Program-made: the position numbers and the translations under genes | From: Candidatus Paceibacter sp. | GTDB lineage: Bacteria > Patescibacteriota > Patescibacteriia > SG8-24 > DYFX01 | Assembly: GCA_020724945.1 (NCBI GenBank) | Contig: DYFX01000009.1 | Span: 1-20,567 of the forward strand | DNA: 20,567 nt | Reading direction: 5' to 3' | Shown: positions 13,811 through 19,905 of the stretch, one piece after another | Position numbering within the stretch: the first letter of the stretch is position 1 | How the letters are laid out: the number at the start of each line of letters is the position of its first letter | The notes under the pieces: generated by a model | What the model was told of the DNA's origin: nothing | What the model saw: only the letters and a program-made list of their open reading frames with translations | The model's database searches: none

Positions 13811-14597
13811 CGAGGGGTTTGATGAGCGCGGCGACGCAAGTCCTCTTCAGGGTATCGCCGCGGAACGGGAAGCGCCGTTTCAGGAACATCGGAATCGCCA
13901 AGCCTGGAACGCGGGCGCGAAGGTACTCGAGCGCCTCGAACGACTCCGGCGAAATGAGATCGGTCTTCCGCGCTTCCGCATCAGGAAGCACATCATCGAA
14001 CAGGATGACGCCGCCTGGAGCGGCCAGATGCCACGCATTGCAGATATCCCACGCGACTTCAGGATACAGGTGGCCGCCGTCGACCCAAATGAGGTCGAAC
14101 GGCCCGTGCGCCAGCGCGGGCAGGAAGAAGGAGTTGGCCTTAAGCAGACGGATGTTGGGAAAGTCGAGGTTCCTGGATTGCTTGATCCGGAACGCTTCAC
14201 GCTCTGCTTCGGTGGAACGGCGGTAGAAGGTGCGGAAGAGCGGATCGTCGTCCGGAAGTTCCACCGTCGTGATGTCCGCCGATGGGAAGAGTCGCGCCAA
14301 GAGACGCGTCCCTTCACCTTCGAAGGTGCCGATTTCGAGAATCCGGCGCGCAGGATGCCGGAGAGAGAGCAGGCTCCAGAGCAGCAGGTGGACGCTGTCC
14401 CTGTCCGGATCGTAGGGTCCGCGCCCGCACGCGGCCAAGACGGAGTCGAGCTTCCGGGTCGCCGCCTGGATGTCGCCGAAGCCCGCGAGCTTGCGATCCT
14501 CTTCCGCATCGATGGCGGCGCGGTCGTATGCGAACCGGAGGTAGAGACTCTTGCGGAGCTTCCGGATCCAGGATGACGGGCGCGAGAACAGATGCAT
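13803..14597 (-). CDS. SAM-dependent methyltransferase (Methyltransf_24-like)
   Basis: 264 residues from the ATG at 14597. After a basic N-terminal segment (about 1-25), a Rossmann methyltransferase fold appears: motif I ILEIGTFEGEGTRLL (86-100), an acidic residue after the second strand in TTVELPDD, and the motif DLIWVDGGHLYPEV (168-181), followed by GGVILFDDVL. The WVDGGH block is typical of class I enzymes of the Methyltransf_24 / TylF-like group, which methylate sugars and other small hydroxyl compounds with a metal. The ATG at 14606 is nearly always preferred by length, but it overlaps the -10 box (TATCAT) of a good promoter, so I take the second ATG, 7 bases downstream of that box. It is cotranscribed with the oxygenase and divergent from the flippase. 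Confidence 0.87.
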   Translation of the reverse strand: MHLFSRPSSWIRKLRKSLYLRFAYDRAAIDAEEDRKLAGFGDIQAATRKLDSVLAACGRGPYDPDRDSVHLLLWSLLSLRHPARRILEIGTFEGEGTRLLARLFPSADITTVELPDDDPLFRTFYRRSTEAEREAFRIKQSRNLDFPNIRLLKANSFFLPALAHGPFDLIWVDGGHLYPEVAWDICNAWHLAAPGGVILFDDVLPDAEARKTDLISPESFEALEYLRARVPGLAIPMFLKRRFPFRGDTLKRTCVAALIKPLDA

Positions 14598-14604
14598 ATG
14601 CCTC

Positions 14605-14633
14605 ATGATAGCGCCCCGGACCGAAACCGCCAA
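14605..14633 (-). promoter_or_regulatory. Promoter of the methyltransferase-oxygenase operon
   Basis: TTGGCG (14628-14633), 17-base spacer, TATCAT (14605-14610) on the minus strand, 7 bases before the ATG at 14597. Confidence 0.58.
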
Positions 14634-14646
14634 AAGCGTTCGGTCG

Positions 14647-14655
14647 TGGTAAGCT
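14647..14655 (+). promoter_or_regulatory. Possible extended -10 promoter of the flippase gene
   Basis: TGG-TAAGCT ends 6 bases before the ATG at 14662. Only three of six -10 bases match and no -35 is visible, so this is tentative. Confidence 0.3.
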
Positions 14656-14661
14656 GGTCCC

Positions 14662-15975
14662 ATGATTCCGCGGCTGAAAAACCTTATCCGTGGATGGCTG
14701 TCGCGCCTCCAACGCGTGACCGGGACCGACATGCTCTATGCCGCTAAGGGCGGCTTCTGGCTGTCGTCCGGATCGGTCGTCGGGACGCTGGCCTCCTTGG
14801 CCGTCGTCGTCGCCTTCGCCAACCTCGCGCCCAAAGAGACCTACGGCTCGTACAAGTATCTCATGGCGATCGCCGGCACGCTCGCGGGCTTCACGCTCAC
14901 CGGACTCGGCGAAGCGCTCATGGGCGCGGCCGCGCGCGGCAACGACGGCACGCTCCGGATGTTCGTCCGCCGCGCCTTCCGTTGGAACCTGGCGATCTCG
15001 GCCGTCGCCTTCGCGGGCGCCGTTTGGTACTTCTGGCGCGGAAACGCCATGCTCGGCGCCGCGCTGGTGAGCATCGCGGCGTTCTTGCCGATGACGCACA
15101 GCGCCGTCCTGTACGGGCCGTTCCTGGCCGGCAAGCGGCTGTTCCAGGTTTCCGCGAGATATAGCGCGGCGCGCGCGCTCGTACCGGCCGTCGCGCTCAT
15201 CGCGGCGCTCCGGTTCTTCCCTGACCACCCGGCCGCGCTCGTGTCCGTCTTCATGGGCGCGATGGCCGTGACGACCTATGCGGCCTACCGCCTCGTCCTG
15301 CGCACCCGAGTGAAGAACGATTCCGTCGAACCCGGAGCCCTGCGCTACGGCAAGCATGTGAGCCTCGTGAACGCGCTCGGGGCCTTCGCAGCGAACTTCG
15401 ACAAGATCGTCATCTTCCAGACGCTCGGTGCCGCGCCGACGGCGGTCTACGCGCTGGCCCAAGCCTTGCCCGATCAGGTCGACGCCGTCTTCTCGCATCT
15501 CCGGACGCTCGCGATCCCGAAGTTCGCGGCGCGGACGCCGCAAGGATCCTTCAAGGCGCTCCTGCGCAAGACAGCCATCGTAGCCCTCATCCTCGTCCTG
15601 GTGACCGCGGCGGCGGCGGGGCTCGCCCCGTTCGCCTACGGCCTCCTGTTTCCCGCCTATCAGGACGCGGTGCCGTACGCGATCGCGCTGCTCGCGGCGC
15701 AGATCCCGATCGGCGCCGCGCACCTGCCGATGGCGTTCCTGACGGCCCATCAGGACATCCGCAGCCGTTACGCCCTCGGGCTCATCGGCCCGGCGGCCAA
15801 CATCGTGCTGCTCTTGGCGCTCATCGCGCCCTTCGGCATCTGGGGCGTCGTGGCCGCGAAGATCTTGAGCAAGTTTTTCGGGCTTTTCCTCGCCATCCTC
15901 TTCTCTTGGCGCCTCACCCGTTCATCCGCGCCGTCCTTCATGCCTCCGGCAGCAACGCCTCCAGCGTCGTCGTGA
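14662..15975 (+). CDS. Polysaccharide flippase (Wzx / MOP-superfamily exporter)
   Basis: 437 residues, almost entirely hydrophobic, with about 12 predicted membrane helices and short loops. The first helices (KGGFWLSSGSVVGTLASLAV) and the conserved LAPKETYGSYKYLMAIAG segment match oligosaccharide flippases of the MATE/MOP group, in which this loop reads like P..YG.Y. These proteins flip undecaprenyl-linked glycan units from the inner to the outer leaflet. The C-terminal helix is followed by a Ser/Pro-rich tail that overlaps the convergent GT-B gene by 38 bases. The ATG at 14662 lacks a Shine-Dalgarno site; a later ATG (residue 24) just before the first helix is possible. The gene is alone on the plus strand in a block of minus-strand glycan genes. 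Substrate is unknown; the neighbours suggest it exports the glycan they make. Confidence 0.88.
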   Translation: MIPRLKNLIRGWLSRLQRVTGTDMLYAAKGGFWLSSGSVVGTLASLAVVVAFANLAPKETYGSYKYLMAIAGTLAGFTLTGLGEALMGAAARGNDGTLRMFVRRAFRWNLAISAVAFAGAVWYFWRGNAMLGAALVSIAAFLPMTHSAVLYGPFLAGKRLFQVSARYSAARALVPAVALIAALRFFPDHPAALVSVFMGAMAVTTYAAYRLVLRTRVKNDSVEPGALRYGKHVSLVNALGAFAANFDKIVIFQTLGAAPTAVYALAQALPDQVDAVFSHLRTLAIPKFAARTPQGSFKALLRKTAIVALILVLVTAAAAGLAPFAYGLLFPAYQDAVPYAIALLAAQIPIGAAHLPMAFLTAHQDIRSRYALGLIGPAANIVLLLALIAPFGIWGVVAAKILSKFFGLFLAILFSWRLTRSSAPSFMPPAATPPASS

Positions 15976-17383
15976 GGTCGCCCATGCCTCGCAAGTAGGT
16001 TTCCGCGCGCGATTCCAGCTTCGGCGCGGCCGCGCGACAGGCTGAAATGAGCCGATCGACCGCATCGGGTCCGGCGGCATCGAACGCGTCCGCCAATCCG
16101 TTCACGATCATGCCCTCTCCCCCGTCGTGGGATGTCTTCAGGACGAAGACGGGCTTCCGCATCGCGACGGCTTCGTACAGATACGAGGTGAAGACGCCGA
16201 CGACGGCGTGGACGCCCTTCCGCACGCGCGCCGGATCGTCGATCGCCTCCACGCGGGACGGATCGCTCTCGGCGAAACCGTAGGCCCGAAGCTGGCTCTC
16301 CTTGTCCCAGTCCGGACGCGTCTTCAACCAGATCTTCACGCGACCGGTCGCGAGGATCGACGCGAGCGCCTTCGCGATCTCGCCGTGGGGCGCATCCGAC
16401 TCGAACGGCACGAGGAGCTCGATGCGTCCGCTTTCGTGCGGAGGCGCATACGGCGCGGCTTCCGGCTTCGGCGCGCCGCCCTTCGGATCGCCGCCGACGG
16501 CGATCTCTTCTTCCTTGAAGTTCGTGCCGAGCCGCAGGAGCTCCTTCTTCCAGTACGGACTCCAGACGAACAGGCGGTCCGGCCGGATGTCGTCGCCCGG
16601 ACCGGCATCCGCCTTCAACCAGCCCGCGTGATACTTCGTGAAATGCCCGTGCTGGAAGGCGTAGGACGGGATGCCGAGCGTCCTGGCGGCGGCGACGAGC
16701 TCGTGATAGTACCGCGTGTCATCGATCGCGAGGATCGCGCGGGGCCGGAGCCGTGCGAGGATGCGGGCGTACCGACGGACGACGGATGGCGACGCGACGG
16801 CCCTCCGCAAAGCGGTCTCCGCCAGGGCGCGGACGAACGGGCGGTCGGCCGCGGCGAAGCCGTCGCACGGCAGGGAGGCGGCGATGCGGAGATCGTCCGA
16901 CCCGGGACGGGGGGAGGCGGAGAAAACGAGCGCCTCGTGGTAGATGGCGCAACGCCTTCGGATCCATGCGTTGCGGTAGAACGCCCGGCCCAGCCTCGTA
17001 TGGAACGCATCGACATACGGGATACGGCGATCTTCGAGGAAGCGGTACAGGCCTTCGATGCGGAAATCCCTGCCGGATGGCGCGGCGATCTTGTCGACGC
17101 CGAAGACGAGGACATCGGCTTTGCGCGTCAGCGTCGCGCAAGCCGTCAGCGCCCGCGCGACCGACACCGAAACGGACATCCGGAATGTCGTGCGGCGCGC
17201 GGGCGCCCAGGGCGTTCCGGGCGGGCGTGCCCGATACGCGCGCCAGGCGAGAAACAGCGAGGCTTGCTGCCATTGCAGGTGGTGATGCTCGCCGCGGATC
17301 AATCGGGCCGAAAGCATGGGGTGTCCGGCGACCATGCGGTTGAACGCCTTCAGGTCTTGGAGGGCTTGCGCCGAGGCTTCCAT
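15938..17383 (-). CDS. Capsule-type GT-B glycosyltransferase or polysaccharide synthesis protein
   Basis: 481 residues from the ATG at 17383. The first half (about 88-250) contains VLVFGVDK, a strand with AILAIDDTRYYHELVAAAR and FQHGHFTKYHAGW (QHG at 244-246), a pattern seen in capsule and surface-carbohydrate proteins of the KpsC/KpsS and CDP-glycerol transferase type. The second half has LFVWSPYWKKELL (271-283), VGGDPK, VKIWLKTRPDW (349-359), and GVFTSYLYEAVAMRKPVFVL (396-415), the usual nucleotide-sugar region near the C-terminus of GT-B enzymes. Family-level function (adding a sugar to a surface glycan) is likely; donor and acceptor are not readable. A TTG at 17392 would add three residues, but the ATG fits the promoter better. 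The gene follows the operon with the CMP-sugar enzymes, so a CMP-ulosonic acid is a plausible donor (inference). Confidence 0.8.
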   Translation of the reverse strand: MEASAQALQDLKAFNRMVAGHPMLSARLIRGEHHHLQWQQASLFLAWRAYRARPPGTPWAPARRTTFRMSVSVSVARALTACATLTRKADVLVFGVDKIAAPSGRDFRIEGLYRFLEDRRIPYVDAFHTRLGRAFYRNAWIRRRCAIYHEALVFSASPRPGSDDLRIAASLPCDGFAAADRPFVRALAETALRRAVASPSVVRRYARILARLRPRAILAIDDTRYYHELVAAARTLGIPSYAFQHGHFTKYHAGWLKADAGPGDDIRPDRLFVWSPYWKKELLRLGTNFKEEEIAVGGDPKGGAPKPEAAPYAPPHESGRIELLVPFESDAPHGEIAKALASILATGRVKIWLKTRPDWDKESQLRAYGFAESDPSRVEAIDDPARVRKGVHAVVGVFTSYLYEAVAMRKPVFVLKTSHDGGEGMIVNGLADAFDAAGPDAVDRLISACRAAAPKLESRAETYLRGMGDLTTTLEALLPEA

Positions 17384-17391
17384 AGGCGCCA

Positions 17392-17400
17392 ATCATATCA
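17392..17400 (-). promoter_or_regulatory. Extended -10 promoter of the GT-B gene
   Basis: TGA-TATGAT on the minus strand, ending 8 bases before the ATG at 17383; no clear -35. Transcription would begin within a base or two of the start codon. Confidence 0.5.
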
Positions 17401-17419
17401 TGTGCCGCGCCAGCGTATC

Positions 17420-17443
17420 GAAAAGGGGCCGCGATGCGGCCCC
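17420..17443 (-). terminator. Intrinsic terminator at the end of the ulosonic-acid operon
   Basis: On the minus strand GGGGCCGC - 3-base loop - GCGGCCCC followed by TTTTCGATA. It lies 11 bases after the stop of the KdsC-like gene and separates it from the GT-B gene. The short T-tract may allow some read-through. Confidence 0.75.
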
Positions 17444-17454
17444 GTCGGGGAGGT

Positions 17455-18117
17455 TCAGCCGAGCGTGCGTTCGCGCTCGACGATCTTCTGCCAGAGGCCT
17501 TTCGCCCCGAGGACGAATTCGATGGCCTCGCGGACGGCGCCGTCGCCGCCGTTCCGTCCGGTGACGAGCATCGCCTCCTTGAGGACCTCCGCGGCGGCGT
17601 CCGCCGGAGCGGCCGAGAAGCCGGCGCGGCGGATGAGGGCGAGGTCCTGGACATCGTTGCCCATGAAGAACAGCTCGTCCCAGCCGACCCCGAGCGCGGC
17701 GAGGATGCCTTCGACTTCGGCGACCTTGTCGGCCACGCCGTACCGCAGGTCGACGCCGAGATCCTTGGCGCGCTGGCGCACGGCCGGAGAGCTCCGGCCC
17801 GTCATGAAGACGACGGGTATGTCGTGGCGCTTGCACTCCTTCACGGCGATGCCGTCGCGCGTGTAGAAGCGGTAGCCTTCGATGCGGCCGTCGTCGGCGC
17901 TCGCGAGGTAGTGCATCTCCTCCGGAGCGCCGTCGGCGTCGCAGGGAGCGAGGCGCCGGACCGTGCCGGCGACATGCAGGCCGAAGGGCAGCTCGGCGCC
18001 GCCTTCCGGACGGCCGAAGATGGTGACATGGTCGGTCGTATGCACGCCGTCCACATCGGTCACGACGAGGCGCACGCCGCGCGCGGCCTCTTCCAGGGTC
18101 TTCTTCATGTCGTTCAT
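17455..18117 (-). CDS. KdsC-like HAD phosphatase (ulosonate phosphate phosphatase) with an extra insertion
   Basis: 220 residues against about 170-190 for KdsC. KdsC removes phosphate from KDO-8-phosphate before activation by CMP. Motifs: DVDGV (Asp21, Asp23), FMTGRSS (Thr106), VADKVAEVEGIL (Lys131) and FMGNDVQDLALI (Asn154, Asp155, Asp158), all as in the C0-type KdsC/YrbI family, followed by the usual ...GRNGGDGAVREAIEFVL tail. Between DGV and the conserved RDG there are about 65 residues rather than about 25. The surplus (about 36-75) lies in the region that forms the beta-hairpin tetramer contact of KdsC, where neighbouring subunits cap the active site, so it could alter substrate fit or assembly. 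GAGGAG lies 7 bases before the ATG, and this ATG overlaps the stop of the cytidylyltransferase gene (ATGA), so the two are coupled. Confidence 0.88.
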   Translation of the reverse strand: MNDMKKTLEEAARGVRLVVTDVDGVHTTDHVTIFGRPEGGAELPFGLHVAGTVRRLAPCDADGAPEEMHYLASADDGRIEGYRFYTRDGIAVKECKRHDIPVVFMTGRSSPAVRQRAKDLGVDLRYGVADKVAEVEGILAALGVGWDELFFMGNDVQDLALIRRAGFSAAPADAAAEVLKEAMLVTGRNGGDGAVREAIEFVLGAKGLWQKIVERERTLG

Positions 18118-18890
18118 GTCGCGTCTCCTCTTTCGGCGGGTCGTCCCTTCATCATCGCGCGCACCTGCTCCAGCTCCTCCGGCGTGTTCACGCCGAGGTT
18201 ATGGAACTTTCCCTTCACCATGCGCATCCGATAGCCGTGCTCCAGGATGCGCATCTGCTCGACGCCTTCCATCCGTTCGATGGGGGTCTGCGGGAGCGTC
18301 AGGAAGGTCCTGATGAACTCGCGCCGCATCGCCATCACGCCGATGACATGATAGTCGGAATATGACGCGTCCTTGTTATGGCGGTACGGGACGGCGGCGC
18401 GCGTGAAGCTCAAGGCGTAGCCCTGGAGGTCGGTCAGCACCTGCACGATGCTGGGCGCGTCGCGCATCGCATGATCCTCGATGAGGTCGGCGACGCCGGC
18501 CACCGGAAGCTTCTCGTCCTCGAGCATCATGGCGACGCAGAGGTCGATGGCTTCGGGCGGGTAGAGCGGTTCATCGCCCCAGATATTCACCACGATTTCC
18601 GGCGAAAAGTCAAGGAAGCGCTCCACGGCATAGGCCACGCGGTCGGTGCCGGTCGGGAGCTCCGGCGGCGTCATCATCACGGGGACGCCCAGCGGACGGA
18701 CGATCTCCGCGATGCGCTCCGAATCCGTGGCCACCAGGAGGGCGTCCAACGATTTCGCCTTCAGCGTGCGCTCCACCGTCCAGCGGATGAGCGGCTTGCC
18801 GGCGATGTCCTTCAGCATCTTCTCGGCGATGCGCGACGAGCCGAGGCGCGCCGGGATGACGCCCAGCACCTTCTTGCGATCTTCAGGCAT
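18114..18890 (-). CDS. KdsB-like CMP-ulosonate cytidylyltransferase (CMP-KDO synthetase family)
   Basis: 258 residues, near the usual 245-255. The family couples CTP to an ulosonic acid such as KDO to give the CMP-sugar used by transferases. Motifs in order: VIPARLGSSRIAEKMLKDIAG (11-31) for CTP binding, LPTGTDRVAYAVE (78-90), VNIWGDEPLYPPEAI (101-115), where KdsB normally has QGDEP, FTRAAVPYRH (162-171), HVIGVMAMRREFI, MEGVEQMRILEHGY (207-220) and GVNTPEELEQV (233-243). All blocks of KdsB are present. Changes in the sugar-binding part leave room for a different ulosonic acid. It starts 9 bases after the aldolase gene and lacks a Shine-Dalgarno site, and its stop overlaps the phosphatase start. 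NeuA-type sialic acid activation is less likely because the KdsB blocks fit better. Confidence 0.9.
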   Translation of the reverse strand: MPEDRKKVLGVIPARLGSSRIAEKMLKDIAGKPLIRWTVERTLKAKSLDALLVATDSERIAEIVRPLGVPVMMTPPELPTGTDRVAYAVERFLDFSPEIVVNIWGDEPLYPPEAIDLCVAMMLEDEKLPVAGVADLIEDHAMRDAPSIVQVLTDLQGYALSFTRAAVPYRHNKDASYSDYHVIGVMAMRREFIRTFLTLPQTPIERMEGVEQMRILEHGYRMRMVKGKFHNLGVNTPEELEQVRAMMKGRPAERGDAT

Positions 18891-18899
18891 AGAGGAGGT

Positions 18900-19748
18900 T
18901 CAGGCTTCGCGTCCGACGGCGGCGGCCACGCGGCGGACATCGTCCATCATCGCGGCGAAGGCATCGGGAAGAAGCGCCTGTGCGCCGTCGCACAACGCGT
19001 GTGAGGGATCGTGGTGCACTTCGACGATCAGGCCGTCCGCGCCGGCCGCGACGGCGGCGCGGGCGAGCGCGGGGATGATGTCCGGACGCCCGGCCGCATG
19101 GCTGGGATCGACGATGATCGGAAGGTGGGTCTCCTTCTTCAAGACGGGGATGGCGGAGATGTCGAGCGTCGCGCGGGTCGACTTCTCGAAGGTGCTGATG
19201 CCGCGCTCGCAGAGGATGACATCCTCGTTGCCGCCATGAAGGACATATTCGGCCGCCTGGAGGAGTTCGGTCACGGACGAACCCATGCCCCGCTTGAGCA
19301 GTACCGGCTTGCGGAGCGCGCCGAGTTCCTTGAGCAGGGTGAAGTTCTGCATGTTGCGCGCGCCGACCTGCAGGACATCGATGTCATGCTTCAGGAAATG
19401 CGGGATCGCGCGCGCGTCCATGATTTCGGTGACGATCGGCAGGCCCGTCTTCTCGCGCACGCGCGCCAAGATCTCAAGTCCTTTCTCTTCGAGTCCCTGG
19501 AAGCTGTACGGGGAACTGCGCGGCTTATAGGCCCCGCCGCGAAGCGCCGTCGCGCCGGCGGCCTGCACGCGTCCGGCGACGGTCAAGACCTGTTCCTCCG
19601 TCTCGACGGCGCAGGGCCCGGCGATGATCGCCAGCCGTTCCGCGCCGAAGACCGCGCCGCGAGCGGCGACCTTCGTGTCCTCCTTGGCCCCGCGCGCGGC
19701 AAGCGGGTACGGGGACGCCTTCTCGTTCTTGCCTTTTTCGGAGCTCAT
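18900..19748 (-). CDS. DAHP synthase-type aldolase (3-deoxy-7-phosphoheptulonate synthase, AroA-Q/KdsA superfamily)
   Basis: 282 residues. The family joins phosphoenolpyruvate to an aldose phosphate; DAHP synthase uses erythrose-4-phosphate, KDO-8-phosphate synthase uses arabinose-5-phosphate. Motifs: IAGPCAVET (42-50, metal Cys46), LRGGAYKPRSSPYSFQG (69-85), TEIMD, LQVGARNMQNF (126-136), LLKRGMGSS, VILCERGISTFE (177-188), DPSHAAGR (214-221, His217), IVEVHHDP (Glu243) and CDGAQALLP (Asp254). KPRSSPYSF and GARNMQNF are DAHP synthase (I-beta) signatures; KdsA instead has KASFDKANRSS. The N-terminus is short and carries no ferredoxin-like or ACT regulatory domain, so feedback control is unlikely. 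Yet the next two genes are KdsB- and KdsC-like, so it probably serves ulosonic acid synthesis, perhaps with a seven-carbon product. No shikimate-pathway gene is in view. A promoter lies about 33 bases before the ATG. Confidence 0.93.
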   Translation of the reverse strand: MSSEKGKNEKASPYPLAARGAKEDTKVAARGAVFGAERLAIIAGPCAVETEEQVLTVAGRVQAAGATALRGGAYKPRSSPYSFQGLEEKGLEILARVREKTGLPIVTEIMDARAIPHFLKHDIDVLQVGARNMQNFTLLKELGALRKPVLLKRGMGSSVTELLQAAEYVLHGGNEDVILCERGISTFEKSTRATLDISAIPVLKKETHLPIIVDPSHAAGRPDIIPALARAAVAAGADGLIVEVHHDPSHALCDGAQALLPDAFAAMMDDVRRVAAAVGREA

Positions 19749-19900
19749 AGGCCGTGACGATCCGTGAAGTGAATATCGCCAGCGTAGTCGCTCCGACCTC
19801 GATTGGCAACCGGGCGCGAAACCTCAAGATGGACGGCGCCGACGCGCCCAAGAACGATCGCCGACGAAATGCCTGCCGTGATGATGCGTGTCTTCAGCAT
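19745..19900 (-). CDS. Possible 51-residue small protein between methyltransferase and aldolase genes
   Basis: An open frame of 51 residues starts with ATG 5 bases after the methyltransferase stop and ends with a TGA that overlaps the aldolase ATG (ATGA). The product would have a hydrophobic N-terminal half (TAGISSAIVLG) and a polar, His- and Asp-containing C-terminal half. The spacing is gene-like, but third-position GC is clearly lower than in neighbouring genes, no ribosome site is evident, and the aldolase promoter lies inside the frame. It could be chance. No family recognised. Confidence 0.25.
   Translation of the reverse strand: MLKTRIITAGISSAIVLGRVGAVHLEVSRPVANRGRSDYAGDIHFTDRHGL
19781..19809 (-). 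promoter_or_regulatory. Promoter of the ulosonic-acid operon
   Basis: On the minus strand TTGCCA (19804-19809, five of six -35 matches), 17-base spacer, TACGCT (19781-19786). Predicted leader about 25 bases to the aldolase ATG. The -10 is weak. Confidence 0.48.
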
Positions 19901-19905
19901 GCGCT

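Noticed and set aside
14598..14732. N-terminal extension of the methyltransferase up to 14732
   Set aside because: The extension crosses the divergent promoter region and overlaps the flippase start; it adds residues unrelated to the family.
18900..19748. Naming the aldolase KdsA from its operon
   Set aside because: The KPRSSPYSF and GARNMQNF blocks are those of DAHP synthase, and the KdsA KASFDKANRSS block is absent.
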